From assembly GCF_036867415.1 (NCBI RefSeq), contig NZ_JBAJHU010000008.1, forward strand, positions 1-64,000: a DNA stretch of 64,000 nucleotides, read 5' to 3'. This document shows, one piece after another, positions 8,441 through 17,736 of the stretch. Source of the DNA: Rossellomorea sp036867415. Its GTDB lineage: Bacteria > Bacillota > Bacilli > Bacillales > Bacillaceae_B. The notes under the pieces were generated by a model that saw only the letters and a list, made by a program, of their open reading frames with translations, was not told the DNA's origin and did no database searches. Made by a program: the position numbers and the translations under genes. Each line of letters begins with the position of its first letter. Position 1 is the stretch's first letter.

Positions 8441-9484
8441 ATGAAAAATTCTAAAAAAGTTACGGTCATTGGCGCAGGAAGCTGGGGGACAGCTCTTGCC
8501 ATGGTATTGGCTGATAACGGGCATGAAGTAAGATTGTGGGGCCATAAAGCGGATCAGATTCAGGAAATCAATGATCATCATACCAATCATAAATATTTGA
8601 AAAACGTAAAACTTCCTGCAGCCATAGTCGGCTACTCCAACCTTAAAGCCTCTCTGGATGGAATAGAGACAGCCATCCTGGCCGTTCCGACGAAAGCGAT
8701 CAGGCAAGTGCTTGGACAGGTCCAGGAAGTTCAAAGTAATCCGCTTACGATTGTCCATGTAAGTAAAGGGATTGAACCTGATACTCTCTTAAGGATTTCA
8801 GAAATCATCGAGGATGAAATGCTTCATGAAAATCTGCATTCGGTCGTTGTCCTGTCGGGTCCCAGCCATGCAGAAGAGGTAAGCTTAAGACATCCGACAA
8901 CCGTGACAGTATCTTCAGAGGATATGAAGTCGGCAGAAGAAGTCCAAGACCTTTTTATGAACCAAAATTTCAGAGTTTACACCAATCCTGATTTACTTGG
9001 TGTTGAAATCGGCGGGGCATTAAAGAACATCATTGCCTTAGCAGCCGGCATCACAGACGGATTAGGGTACGGGGACAATGCCAAAGCTGCTCTGATTACC
9101 AGGGGACTGGCTGAAATCGCCCGGCTGGGCACCAAGATGGGAGCCAACCCGCTTACCTTTTCAGGCTTAGCCGGCATCGGGGACCTCATCGTTACATGCA
9201 CCAGTGTCCACTCCAGAAACTGGAGGGCCGGTAATATGCTCGGAAAAGGGCATAATCTCGAAGAGGTCCTGGAAAACATGGGAATGGTTGTGGAAGGCGT
9301 CAGAACGACGAAAGCAGGGCATCAGCTGGCACAAAAATTCGAGGTGAAGATGCCGATTACAAATGCGTTATACGACGTATTATTTAATCATGTAAATGCA
9401 AAAGAAGCAGTCGATCATTTAATGTCGCGCGGAAAGACGGATGAAATGGAAGATATCGTGAATATATTGGGAGAACGCTCATAA
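8441..9484 (+). CDS. gpsA: Glycerol-3-phosphate dehydrogenase [NAD(P)+]
   Basis: Reduces dihydroxyacetone phosphate to sn-glycerol 3-phosphate for phospholipid synthesis, the substrate line that PlsC later uses. The Rossmann motif GAGSWGTA begins at about residue 11, and the catalytic-lysine region GALKNI and the GxGDL segment are present. The length is 347 residues. Start at 8441 follows GAGGCAGGTG and lies 16 bases after der, with which it is probably co-transcribed. Confidence 0.96.
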   Translation: MKNSKKVTVIGAGSWGTALAMVLADNGHEVRLWGHKADQIQEINDHHTNHKYLKNVKLPAAIVGYSNLKASLDGIETAILAVPTKAIRQVLGQVQEVQSNPLTIVHVSKGIEPDTLLRISEIIEDEMLHENLHSVVVLSGPSHAEEVSLRHPTTVTVSSEDMKSAEEVQDLFMNQNFRVYTNPDLLGVEIGGALKNIIALAAGITDGLGYGDNAKAALITRGLAEIARLGTKMGANPLTFSGLAGIGDLIVTCTSVHSRNWRAGNMLGKGHNLEEVLENMGMVVEGVRTTKAGHQLAQKFEVKMPITNALYDVLFNHVNAKEAVDHLMSRGKTDEMEDIVNILGERS

Positions 9485-9614
9485 CCCAATGGAAATCTTT
9501 CAATAATAGGCATTATAAATAGGCATTAGAGGATGCGAAAAGTCCTTCCCCTGCATACACTGTGATGAATATATACAGCTTTGCCTATGGATGGGTAGGT
9601 CTCTTTCAAAATTT

Positions 9615-9683
9615 AGAGCAGCTCATGAATCAGGTGTCACCTCTCATGGTGATGCACTGTTCATGAGTCGCTCTTCTTTTTTG
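9615..9683 (+). terminator. Long composite terminator hairpin after gpsA
   Basis: AGAGC plus CTCATGAA pair with TTCATGAG plus GCTCT, enclosing a second hairpin (GTGTCACC and GGTGATGCAC). The outer stem is followed by TTCTTTTTTG. The 9485-9791 gap holds only this and the yphE promoter. Confidence 0.7.
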
Positions 9684-9756
9684 TTTAGAGATTCTTGATG
9701 ATGGGAAACATCATTCTGACATTTTATTGAACACACATTCTTTTAGAATTGACTTG

Positions 9757-9765
9757 TGATATAAT
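9757..9765 (+). promoter_or_regulatory. Extended -10 promoter of yphE
   Basis: TGATATAAT is a consensus TATAAT with the upstream TG of extended -10 promoters, 26 bases before yphE. No good -35 hexamer is seen. Confidence 0.5.
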
Positions 9766-9791
9766 ACATTCGATAACAGGAGGGATGTACC

Positions 9792-9989
9792 ATGACTTCT
9801 ATGATGAAAATGTGGATATCGTTTGCATCAATGGGATTTATGTTTTTTGCAATATTGATGATTTATTTCAGCCGCTACAAAATCAAACAAAAATTCATTC
9901 GTTTTATCACGGCGTTTATGGCATACATATTGATGATAGCAGGCGGACTCATGATGATCTATATCGTATTAAGCGGTCCCACTCATTAA
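9792..9989 (+). CDS. yphE: DUF2768 small membrane protein YphE
   Basis: A 65-residue protein with two hydrophobic segments separated by a short basic loop (RYKIKQK), as in the DUF2768/YphE family. AGGAGGG lies eight bases before the ATG. The gene precedes the yphF lipoprotein gene and spoIVA, the conserved order. No function is established to my knowledge. Confidence 0.85.
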   Translation: MTSMMKMWISFASMGFMFFAILMIYFSRYKIKQKFIRFITAFMAYILMIAGGLMMIYIVLSGPTH

Positions 9990-10018
9990 GCAGATACCAG
10001 TGAAAGGAAGTTTGCAGA

Positions 10019-10729
10019 TTGAAACGTATTGGCTTAACCGGAATGATCTTATTATTGACCATGACGGTACTGACTGGCTGTCTCTATCCTGAAGAGAATC
10101 TCAGTCAAAATCAGATACCCTATGACACCCAAGTGAAAGCTGTTCAAGAAGCTGTTAAGCAGTATCAGAAAGATACTAACGGTCTGCTCCCGATCAAGAC
10201 CAGAGACCAGGACACATCGATTTATCAAAAGTATCCAGTCGACTTTAAAAAGTTATCTCCTCAGTATTTGCCTGAGATCCCGGGGAACGCATTTGAGAAC
10301 GGGGGGATTTTTCAATATGTCTTAATGGATGTCGAGGAAAACCCGACTGTGAAAATATTCGATCTCAGAATGGCCGAAACAATTAGGGGAATTAACATCA
10401 GGATCCAAGCGGGAGATTACCCTCCTTTTAAAAAAGAAGTAGCACCGAATGTATATAAATTGAACTACGAGGAAATAGGATATGACGGGGAAGTGTATGT
10501 GGACAGCCCCTATTCCAATAAGAAACTTCCGCTTGTAATCAATGGAAGCGGAGAAATATTCGTGGATTATTCCATGGATCTCTATGAACAGCTCCAATCA
10601 GCCGAAAAGATCCCTGAAAGAGGAGAAGACATCCGTCATTTACTGACCGACGATTCTTTATTCGTTCCGGCATACTCACTCCCGTATACAGTGGATGAAA
10701 AGAAAGAACCCGTCTTTATGACAAAATAG
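10019..10729 (+). CDS. yphF: Lipoprotein YphF
   Basis: A TTG start with AAAGGAAG upstream gives a 236-residue protein with a basic n-region, a hydrophobic core and the lipobox LTGC, so Cys21 would be lipidated and the protein anchored outside the membrane. The remainder is soluble with no motif I recognise. Its place between yphE and spoIVA matches YphF. A function is not known; the context suggests but does not prove a sporulation link. Confidence 0.85.
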   Translation: MKRIGLTGMILLLTMTVLTGCLYPEENLSQNQIPYDTQVKAVQEAVKQYQKDTNGLLPIKTRDQDTSIYQKYPVDFKKLSPQYLPEIPGNAFENGGIFQYVLMDVEENPTVKIFDLRMAETIRGINIRIQAGDYPPFKKEVAPNVYKLNYEEIGYDGEVYVDSPYSNKKLPLVINGSGEIFVDYSMDLYEQLQSAEKIPERGEDIRHLLTDDSLFVPAYSLPYTVDEKKEPVFMTK

Positions 10730-10731
10730 GC

Positions 10732-10780
10732 ATAACCCTTTTCTTGCAAAATATATTGTAGGAGAAGGGTTATTATTTTA
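10732..10780 (+). terminator. Intrinsic terminator after yphF
   Basis: ATAACCCTTTTC pairs with GAGAAGGGTTAT around an AT-rich loop, followed by TATTTTA. Confidence 0.7.
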
Positions 10781-10885
10781 TGTCATCCTTTAAGGGAGCT
10801 TTCATCAATTGAACCTGAACATAATTGCTACGACATAATAAATTCAATTTTTAGTCATAAGGAGGTAAAAAAATCATATTAATAG

Positions 10886-10915
10886 TCATAAGTCATTAGG
10901 ACAACATCATAAATA
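10886..10915 (+). promoter_or_regulatory. Possible sigma-E promoter of spoIVA
   Basis: TCATAAG (10886-10892) and CATAAATA (10908-10915) with a 15-base spacer partly fit the sigma-E pattern. spoIVA is a sigma-E gene in B. subtilis. The match is weak. A ribosome-site-like GGAGG at 10861 with no usable reading frame lies nearby. Confidence 0.3.
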
Positions 10916-10977
10916 TAGAATGTGAGTCAGAATACACGGATGAAACATCCCTGGAATATAAGATGGGAGGGAATCTC

Positions 10978-12456
10978 TTGGAAAGAGTCGATCTATTTAA
11001 AGACATTGCTGAAAGAACAGGCGGAGATATCTATTTAGGCGTGGTGGGAGCTGTAAGAACAGGAAAATCTACCTTCATCAAGAAGTTCATGGAACTTGTT
11101 GTCCTTCCTAATATTGTAAGTGAATCTGAACGTGCCAGAGCGCAGGATGAACTGCCGCAGAGTGCTGCAGGGAAGACAATCATGACAACAGAACCTAAAT
11201 TCGTACCTAATCAGGCGATATCTGTACATGTGGACGAAGGTTTAGAGGTAAATGTGAGATTGGTAGACTGTGTCGGATACACAGTACCCGGTGCAAAAGG
11301 CTACGAAGATGAAAACGGCCCGAGAATGATCAATACACCATGGTATGAAGAGCCAATCCCATTTCATGAAGCGGCTGAAATCGGAACACGTAAGGTAATT
11401 CAGGAGCATTCTACAATAGGAGTGGTAGTCACGACCGATGGATCGATCGGTGAGATTGGGAGAAGTGACTATATCCAAGCAGAAGAACGAGTCATCGAGG
11501 AGTTAAAGGAAGTTGGTAAACCATTTATCATGGTCATCAACTCGGCAAGACCGCATGCAACGGAAACGGAAGAATTGAGAGTGAACCTGGAGGAGAAATA
11601 TGATATCCCGGTACTTGCGATGAGTGTAGAAAGTATGAGGGATTCAGATGTACTGAATGTAATGCGTGAAGCTTTGTTCGAATTCCCGGTGCTGGAAGTG
11701 AATGTGAATTTACCGAGCTGGGTAATGGTATTGAAAGAAGAACATTGGCTCAGACAAAATTATCAGGAAGCGGTTAAGGAAACAGTCAAAGATATCAAGC
11801 GGCTTCGTGATGTGGACCGGGTCGTCCATTACTTCAGCGAGTTTGAGCACATCGAGAGAGCAGGCCTGGCCGGCATTGATATGGGGCAGGGAATTGCTGA
11901 AATCGATCTTTATGCGCCGGATGAACTATATGATGAAGTATTGAAGGAAATTGTAGGGGTTGAAATTCGAGGGAAAGATCACTTGCTCGAGCTGATGCAG
12001 GACTTTGCACATGCAAAAGCAGAATATGATCAAATCTCGGATGCACTGAGAATGGTGAAGCAGACCGGATACGGAATAGCCGCACCTTCCCTGAATGACA
12101 TGAGTCTGGATGAACCGGAAATCATACGCCAGGGAGCACGATTCGGAGTGAGTCTAAAAGCCGTGGCCCCTTCGATTCATATGATTAAAGTAGATGTTCA
12201 ATCCAAATTCGAACCGATTATCGGAACGGAAAAACAAAGCGAAGAACTTGTCCGCTACTTAATGCAGGATTTTGAAGATGATCCGCTGTCGATCTGGAAC
12301 TCTGATATCTTCGGAAGAAGCTTAAGTTCCATCGTCAGAGAAGGCATCTCGGCCAAACTGTCACTAATGCCTGAAAATGCCCGATACAAACTGAAAGATA
12401 CACTCGAAAGAATCATCAACGAAGGCTCCGGCGGATTAATCGCTATTATCCTATAA
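10978..12456 (+). CDS. spoIVA: Stage IV sporulation protein A (spore coat morphogenetic ATPase)
   Basis: SpoIVA polymerises with ATP hydrolysis on the outer forespore membrane and forms the base on which the coat assembles. The Walker A motif GAVRTGKS is at residues 24-31. The C-terminus (GSGGLIAIIL) is the conserved end that contacts SpoVM and the membrane. I start it at the TTG at 10978, seven bases after GGGAGGG, because this gives 492 residues beginning MERVDLFKDIAE, as in B. subtilis; an ATG five codons upstream overlaps the ribosome site. Confidence 0.97.
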   Translation: MERVDLFKDIAERTGGDIYLGVVGAVRTGKSTFIKKFMELVVLPNIVSESERARAQDELPQSAAGKTIMTTEPKFVPNQAISVHVDEGLEVNVRLVDCVGYTVPGAKGYEDENGPRMINTPWYEEPIPFHEAAEIGTRKVIQEHSTIGVVVTTDGSIGEIGRSDYIQAEERVIEELKEVGKPFIMVINSARPHATETEELRVNLEEKYDIPVLAMSVESMRDSDVLNVMREALFEFPVLEVNVNLPSWVMVLKEEHWLRQNYQEAVKETVKDIKRLRDVDRVVHYFSEFEHIERAGLAGIDMGQGIAEIDLYAPDELYDEVLKEIVGVEIRGKDHLLELMQDFAHAKAEYDQISDALRMVKQTGYGIAAPSLNDMSLDEPEIIRQGARFGVSLKAVAPSIHMIKVDVQSKFEPIIGTEKQSEELVRYLMQDFEDDPLSIWNSDIFGRSLSSIVREGISAKLSLMPENARYKLKDTLERIINEGSGGLIAIIL

Positions 12457-12462
12457 ACATGT

Positions 12463-12490
12463 TGAGACTCTCTTATGAGGGTCTTTTTTT
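12463..12490 (+). terminator. Intrinsic terminator after spoIVA
   Basis: AGACTCTC and GAGGGTCT pair around TTAT, followed by seven T. Confidence 0.75.
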
Positions 12491-12524
12491 GTTTGATTTA
12501 AACTTTTGAGAATACATGAACAAA

Positions 12525-12692
12525 GCAGGAGGATTGAAAATCAAAAGCGGCGATAGCAGGTTTTATTCCTAAAGATGATAAAGTTATTAACCTTCATGTT
12601 TAACTGCCTGAAAGAATGGGAACTGTTTAAGAGCAATGGACATTGTGAAGCGCTTTCTTTCTGAAGGAAAACTTCAAGAAATAGCAATATAA
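12525..12692 (+). other. Possible decayed coding fragment
   Basis: After a ribosome-site-like AGGAGG, one frame reads SKAAIAGFIPKDDKVINLHV before a stop, then LPERMGTV before another. A shifted frame then reads MDIVKRFLSEGKLQEIAI to a stop. The composition looks protein-like but is interrupted, so this may be a relic gene. I do not recognise a family. The rest of the 12457-12944 gap is AT-rich upstream region of hbs. Confidence 0.3.
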
Positions 12693-12944
12693 AGGGAAAA
12701 AGAGGAGATTCTATTACATTTATGTATCAAATAAGAAAAGATTCCCATTATTTCTTGATTTATTCTTGCTAAGCACAATCTATTGTGATAATCTTTTAAC
12801 AGAATTGTTGTTGAATATTGATTCAGCAACGTTTTCAAGCGTTTTTTCTATGCTTCATGTATAGAATACGCTAAAGTTGTTTACTAATGATATTAAAGTA
12901 AATGAATCATGACTGAGACATTTCCTTGGGAGGAGGTGAATGGC

Positions 12945-13217
12945 ATGAACAAGACAGAATTAATCAATGCTGTTGCAGAAGCTGCTGAGCTATCTAAGAA
13001 GGACGCTACTAAAGCGGTTGACGCTGTTTTCGATACAATTCAAGATTCACTTGCAAAAGGTGATAAAGTACAATTAATCGGATTCGGTAACTTCGAAGTA
13101 CGTGAGCGTGCAGCCCGTAAAGGTCGCAACCCACAAACAGGTGAAGAGATCGAAATCTCAGCTAGCAAAGTACCTGCTTTCAAACCAGGTAAAGCGCTTA
13201 AAGAAGCTGTAAAATAA
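12945..13217 (+). CDS. hbs: HU family nucleoid protein
   Basis: The 90-residue protein begins MNKTELINAV and has the DNA-binding arm core RNPQTG near residues 61-66, as in all HU proteins. HU binds and bends DNA as a dimer and is the main nucleoid protein in Bacillus. AGGAGGTG six bases upstream decides the ATG at 12945 over an upstream in-frame ATG at 12909 that has no site. It is monocistronic, with a long AT-rich leader and its own terminator. Confidence 0.97.
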   Translation: MNKTELINAVAEAAELSKKDATKAVDAVFDTIQDSLAKGDKVQLIGFGNFEVRERAARKGRNPQTGEEIEISASKVPAFKPGKALKEAVK

Positions 13218-13238
13218 TTACATACTTTGAGCGTGAGG

Positions 13239-13265
13239 AAGACCGCATTTATGCGGTCTTTTTTC
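13239..13265 (+). terminator. Intrinsic terminator after hbs
   Basis: AAGACCGCAT and ATGCGGTCTT form a perfect ten-base stem with a two-base apparent loop (in practice a slightly shorter stem), followed by six T. Confidence 0.85.
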
Positions 13266-13456
13266 TTTTAAGCCGGGAATGGCCGAGGCTCATCGCGAAG
13301 ACGCAAAAGGGGAAATCCTTGCAAGGAACTCGTCAGCAGTGTATAAAAGTGTTTTTTTGAAAAATTCGAAAGCACTGGGCTTTATGAGATTATTGGCTTA
13401 TGCTAATATTAACAATGTTAGTTTATTTCTTTAAGAGATAGTAGGAGGACAACATA

Positions 13457-14023
13457 ATGGCAGAAGTCAACCATAGCCAAATTGAAGAAGCGGTGCGTTT
13501 AATACTGGAAGCAATAGGAGAAAATCCTAATAGAGAAGGGTTACTGGATACACCTAAGCGGGTTGCGAAAATGTATGCAGAAGTTTTCTCGGGAATAGAT
13601 CATGATCCTAAAGAATATTTTGAAACTATTTTCAGTGAAGACCACGAAGAGCTGGTCCTTGTTAAAGATATACCTTTTTATTCAATGTGCGAACACCACC
13701 TTGTTCCTTTCTATGGTCGTGCGCATGTTGCGTATATCCCCCGGAATGGGAGAGTTACCGGACTGAGTAAGTTGGCAAGAGCGGTAGAATCTGTCGCAAG
13801 AAGGCCGCAGCTTCAGGAAAGAATCACGTCGACGGTAGCCGATTCTATCATGGAAACACTGGAACCGTATGGTGTCATGGTAGTTGTTGAAGCTGAACAT
13901 ATGTGCATGACGATGAGAGGGGTAAAAAAACCCGGATCAAGCACAGTGACGACAGCAGTGCGTGGAACGTTCAAAGAGGATTCCCAAGCGCGCAGCGAAG
14001 TGCTTTCATTCATTAAAAAGTAA
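13457..14023 (+). CDS. folE: GTP cyclohydrolase I FolE (MtrA)
   Basis: Converts GTP to 7,8-dihydroneopterin triphosphate, the first step of folate synthesis. The zinc site is intact: Cys78 and His81 in CEHH and a further Cys near 150 in EHMCM. The length of 188 residues is typical. AGGAGG lies nine bases upstream. It precedes mtrB, forming the mtrAB operon as in B. subtilis. Confidence 0.97.
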   Translation: MAEVNHSQIEEAVRLILEAIGENPNREGLLDTPKRVAKMYAEVFSGIDHDPKEYFETIFSEDHEELVLVKDIPFYSMCEHHLVPFYGRAHVAYIPRNGRVTGLSKLARAVESVARRPQLQERITSTVADSIMETLEPYGVMVVVEAEHMCMTMRGVKKPGSSTVTTAVRGTFKEDSQARSEVLSFIKK

Positions 14024-14040
14024 GTACAGGAGTGGGTCCA

Positions 14041-14262
14041 ATGAATTCAAACGATTATGTAGTCATTAAGGCAGCAGAAGACGGTGTTAACGTAATTGGG
14101 TTGACAAGGGGTACGGATACACGCTTTCATCATTCTGAGAAACTTGATAAAGGGGAAGTGATGATTGCACAATTCACTGATCACACTTCTGCAATCAAAG
14201 TAAGAGGTAAAGCCACCATCCTTACCAATTACGGAGAAATTGAAAGTGAAAACAAAAAATAG
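14041..14262 (+). CDS. mtrB: Tryptophan RNA-binding attenuation protein TRAP
   Basis: The 73-residue sequence matches TRAP closely, including GVNVIGLTRGTDTRFHHSEKL in part and IKVRGKA. TRAP forms an 11-subunit ring that, with tryptophan bound, wraps (G/U)AG-repeat RNA to attenuate trp operon transcription and translation. ATG at 14041 is preceded by AGGAGTG; a GTG at 14032 falls inside that site. The regulated trp genes are not in this window, although they are adjacent to aroH in B. subtilis, so TRAP must act on distant targets. Confidence 0.95.
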   Translation: MNSNDYVVIKAAEDGVNVIGLTRGTDTRFHHSEKLDKGEVMIAQFTDHTSAIKVRGKATILTNYGEIESENKK

Positions 14263-14275
14263 CACTTGTACATGC

Positions 14276-14313
14276 GGGACGAACCAAGAGCCATATTCTT
14301 AGTCGTCCCCTTT
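14276..14313 (+). terminator. Terminator-like hairpin after mtrB
   Basis: GGGACGA and TCGTCCC pair around a 17-base loop, followed by CTTTGTT. It separates mtrAB from hepS. Confidence 0.55.
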
Positions 14314-14400
14314 GTTATATCAGTGTGAACCGGACACCGGAAGCTGATTGATCTTTGCATCTGTGGCCAGGTCGATGGTTCCCTATTTTTGAATGTTTTA

Positions 14401-14409
14401 TGGTATAAT
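14401..14409 (+). promoter_or_regulatory. Extended -10 promoter of hepS
   Basis: TGGTATAAT is a consensus extended -10, about 53 bases upstream of hepS. The -35 region is weak. Confidence 0.5.
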
Positions 14410-14461
14410 ACTTATTGCTGAAATTTTTAGTGTGAAACATAGTAGAAATGGGGAAATGGGT

Positions 14462-15271
14462 ATGAAATTCATTGATTACGATCATCAAGCGAATATCATT
14501 CATCAATACATAGAAGAAAAGCTTCATCACTCTTATTTGAAGGAGTACATCGATCACCCTTATATTGATCGAAATCGTATCAGCTGCCTGCTCCTTCCAT
14601 TTATGAATGAACAGCGAATGGTCACACATAAAGAAATAAAGTGGATTTCTACTGCTATGTTTTTACATGTTGCCCTTGAGACCCACGAGAAGGTAACGGT
14701 TTCTGAACAGGATTCACTTAAAGAAAGACAGTTAACGGTACTTGCTGGAGTATACTTCAGCAGTCTTTATTATAAAACGCTAGCAGATACAGAGGACGTA
14801 GATCTGATCGAAGCATTATCCAGTGCAATTAAAAAAATTAATGAGTGCAAGATATCGATGTATAAAAAAGAATGCACATCCATCAATGAATTGATGGAAA
14901 GTGTAAGGATCATAGAAACGTCAATTGTCGGCCATTTCTATGAGTTTATACAACAGGAAGAATGGATTCCCCTTCTGTCAGACACACTTTTGTATAATAG
15001 ACTCTTACAAGAGCGCCTAGCATTCGAGAACTCGCAGAAAACCATTTTCACTGATGCTTTAGCCACTCTTTTGGAACAACCAGGAGAGCCTGTGAAAGGT
15101 CATCTTATACTGTCCGCCATCGAAGGCACAATGGATGTGATTCTGAAAGACATAGAAAATCAGTTAGATGAGAAAGAGCCGGCAGCACCTGCTGTCAGGG
15201 AATTACTCATGGATTTTCTTCCTTTCACTGAGTCTCTGCTTATCACGAAATTATATGCGGAAGAAGGGTAA
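14462..15271 (+). CDS. hepS: Heptaprenyl diphosphate synthase component I
   Basis: HepS is the non-catalytic small subunit that pairs with HepT (16016-16978) to make the C35 side chain of menaquinone-7. At 269 residues it is slightly longer than I recall for B. subtilis. These subunits are poorly conserved, so the call rests on size, helical character and the order hepS-menG-hepT. ATG at 14462 is chosen over a near ATG at 14456 because GGGGAA would abut the latter. It is five bases from menG. Confidence 0.9.
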   Translation: MKFIDYDHQANIIHQYIEEKLHHSYLKEYIDHPYIDRNRISCLLLPFMNEQRMVTHKEIKWISTAMFLHVALETHEKVTVSEQDSLKERQLTVLAGVYFSSLYYKTLADTEDVDLIEALSSAIKKINECKISMYKKECTSINELMESVRIIETSIVGHFYEFIQQEEWIPLLSDTLLYNRLLQERLAFENSQKTIFTDALATLLEQPGEPVKGHLILSAIEGTMDVILKDIENQLDEKEPAAPAVRELLMDFLPFTESLLITKLYAEEG

Positions 15272-15276
15272 AAGTT

Positions 15277-15981
15277 ATGCAACAGTCTAAAGAACAAAAA
15301 GTTCATGGCGTTTTCGAGAAGATTTACTCGAATTATGACAAAATGAACTCAGTAATCAGTTTCCAGCAGCATAAAAAATGGCGAAAGGAAACAATGAAGC
15401 ACATGGATGTGAAAAAAGGATCCAAAGCATTGGATGTGTGCTGCGGAACGGCAGACTGGACGCTTGCGATCGGTGAGCAAGTTGGAGAGAAAGGAAAAGT
15501 ATTCGGCCTGGATTTCAGTCAGAACATGCTGTCGATTGGAAAAGGTAAAGTAAAAGAATCGCACCTCTCAAATATTGAGCTTATTCACGGGAATGCTATG
15601 GAACTGCCTTTTGAAGACGATACATTCGATTATGTCACCATCGGATTTGGGTTAAGGAATGTACCTGACTATTTACATGTCCTAAAAGAAATGAACCGGG
15701 TGTTGAAACCTGGCGGAATGGCTGTATGTCTGGAAACATCGCAGCCGACAATGTTTGGATTCAAACAGCTTTACTATATGTACTTCAGATTCATCATGCC
15801 TGTGTTCGGAAGAATCTTTGCCAAAAGCTTTACTGAATATTCATGGCTGCAGGAATCTGCCCGCGATTTCCCGGGGATGAAGGAATTGGCAGATATGTAT
15901 AGACAAGCGGACTTTAAAGACATATATTTTAAACCTTATAGCGGCGGAGTGGCGGCTATGCATGTAGGGTACAAGAAATAG
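15277..15981 (+). CDS. menG: Demethylmenaquinone methyltransferase
   Basis: Last step of menaquinone synthesis: SAM-dependent methylation of demethylmenaquinone. The SAM site (LDVCCGTADW, near residue 50) and the later GFGLRNVPDY segment are characteristic of the UbiE/MenG family. The length is 234 residues. B. subtilis literature also calls it menH or gerCB. It lies between the two heptaprenyl synthase genes, so chain synthesis and ring methylation are encoded together. Confidence 0.96.
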   Translation: MQQSKEQKVHGVFEKIYSNYDKMNSVISFQQHKKWRKETMKHMDVKKGSKALDVCCGTADWTLAIGEQVGEKGKVFGLDFSQNMLSIGKGKVKESHLSNIELIHGNAMELPFEDDTFDYVTIGFGLRNVPDYLHVLKEMNRVLKPGGMAVCLETSQPTMFGFKQLYYMYFRFIMPVFGRIFAKSFTEYSWLQESARDFPGMKELADMYRQADFKDIYFKPYSGGVAAMHVGYKK

Positions 15982-16015
15982 AAAATCGCAAATCAGTATA
16001 CTGGGTGGATTAACT

Positions 16016-16978
16016 ATGAAGCTAAACAGGATATATTCCTTTCTAAAAACAGACATAGATCAAATTGAAATGGAACTTGAATCAGCCATTGAATCAGATT
16101 CCAGACTCCTGAATCAAGCATCCCTGCATCTTCTGCAAGCTGGCGGAAAACGGATCCGTCCTGTTTTTGTCTTGCTTTCAGCAAAATTCGGGGATTACCA
16201 TATTGACTCCGTGAAAAATGTGGCTGTCGCCTTGGAGCTGATCCATATGGCGTCGCTGGTCCACGATGATGTGATTGATGATGCGGAATTGAGAAGAGGG
16301 AAACCTACGATAAAAGCGCAGTGGGATAATCGGATCGCCATGTACACGGGAGATTATATTTTTGCACGTGGTTTGGAATATATGACGCATATAAAAAATC
16401 CAGAAGCGCATAAGATCCTCTCCCATACAATCGTTGAGCTTTGTAAAGGCGAAATAGCCCAGATCAAGGATAAATACCGTTATGATCAGAATCTGAGAGA
16501 TTATTTATTGAGAATCAAACGGAAGACAGCTTTATTGATCGCCGTCAGTTGTCAATTGGGTGCCATTTCTTCAGGAGCCCCTGAAGAAGTACATAGAAGG
16601 TTGTTCCGATTCGGATATAATGTTGGGATGAGCTTTCAGATCACGGACGACATATTGGATCTGACAGCGAGTGAAGAAGAGTTAGGGAAGCCCGCTGGCA
16701 GTGATCTATGGCAGGGGAATATCACCCTGCCGATCTTGTATGCTATGGAAGATCCTGTTCTCAGAGCTGAAGTAGAGAAGATTACGGAAGAAACATCACC
16801 TGAAGACATGAAAGAGGTGATTTCCTCGATCCTTGCTTCGGATGCCATCGAACGTTCTCACCGTGTCAGCAGAATGTACCTGGACAGGGCTTTAAGAGAT
16901 CTGGAATCTTTGCCGCATAACCGCGTAAAGAAGACTCTCAAGAATATCGCAAACTTTATAGGCAAAAGAAAATATTAA
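16016..16978 (+). CDS. hepT: Heptaprenyl diphosphate synthase component II (catalytic)
   Basis: A trans-prenyltransferase that extends farnesyl diphosphate to heptaprenyl diphosphate with IPP. The first aspartate-rich motif is HDDVIDD (Asp84, Asp85, Asp88) and the second is TDDILD near residue 212. GGKRIRP near 43-49 binds IPP. The length is 320 residues. It needs HepS, encoded upstream in the same operon, for activity. Confidence 0.96.
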   Translation: MKLNRIYSFLKTDIDQIEMELESAIESDSRLLNQASLHLLQAGGKRIRPVFVLLSAKFGDYHIDSVKNVAVALELIHMASLVHDDVIDDAELRRGKPTIKAQWDNRIAMYTGDYIFARGLEYMTHIKNPEAHKILSHTIVELCKGEIAQIKDKYRYDQNLRDYLLRIKRKTALLIAVSCQLGAISSGAPEEVHRRLFRFGYNVGMSFQITDDILDLTASEEELGKPAGSDLWQGNITLPILYAMEDPVLRAEVEKITEETSPEDMKEVISSILASDAIERSHRVSRMYLDRALRDLESLPHNRVKKTLKNIANFIGKRKY

Positions 16979-17080
16979 GAAAATTTAAAATGGAAACGTT
17001 GCCAAAACCCCTAAACTCTGTTAATATTTTCGTGGGACGTCCTCGGACAGACTATACATACATAATTAGGAGTGGGGAAG

Positions 17081-17527
17081 ATGGAAAAAACGTTTTTAAT
17101 GGTAAAGCCTGACGGCGTGCAAAGAGGGTTAATCGGTGATATCGTATCACGCTTTGAGAAAAAAGGCTTCCAATTAGTCGGTGCCAAGCTAATGAGCATC
17201 TCTGATGAACTTGCTTCAGAGCACTATGGTGAACATAAAGAAAGACCTTTCTTTGGTGAACTTGTTGACTTTATTACGTCTGGTCCTGTTTTTGCTATGG
17301 TATGGCAAGGAGAGAATGTCATTTCTACAGCACGTGGAATGATGGGCGCTACAAACCCCAAAGATGCTGCTGTTGGGACGATCCGCGGTGACTTTGGCCT
17401 GACAGTAGGAAAGAACATTATCCATGGTTCTGACTCTTCTGAAAGCGCTGTAAGGGAAATCGGCTTATTCTTCAAAGAAGAAGAGCTTGTTGAATATTCA
17501 AAACTAATGAACGAGTGGATCTATTAA
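17081..17527 (+). CDS. ndk: Nucleoside diphosphate kinase
   Basis: Transfers the gamma phosphate of ATP to nucleoside diphosphates through a phosphohistidine. The active-site His is in NIIHGSDS (about residue 115). ATG at 17081 gives 148 residues, the family norm, with GGAGTGGGG upstream. It follows hepT by about 100 bases and has its own terminator. Confidence 0.97.
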   Translation: MEKTFLMVKPDGVQRGLIGDIVSRFEKKGFQLVGAKLMSISDELASEHYGEHKERPFFGELVDFITSGPVFAMVWQGENVISTARGMMGATNPKDAAVGTIRGDFGLTVGKNIIHGSDSSESAVREIGLFFKEEELVEYSKLMNEWIY

Positions 17528-17553
17528 TCCGCGCTTTCTATAGAAGGACGAGA

Positions 17554-17583
17554 AGACAAGTCAGCGATGGCTTGTCTTTTTTA
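17554..17583 (+). terminator. Intrinsic terminator after ndk
   Basis: AGACAAG and CTTGTCT pair around a ten-base loop, followed by six T. Confidence 0.8.
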
Positions 17584-17736
17584 TGCGCTGATACCGTAAT
17601 TTCAATTTGTTGATTTGCCAAAATCAGCATAATGAATCCTAGTATTTTGAAAATTAATATTAAGAATTTCCAACTCTGTTCGATATATCTTATATACATA
17701 AATAATTCAGTAATGCTGCAGAGAGAGTGAGTAAGA

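Noticed and set aside
10861..10900. Small gene after the GGAGG at 10861
   Set aside because: No ATG, GTG or TTG follows at usable distance with an open frame; nearby frames close within a few codons.
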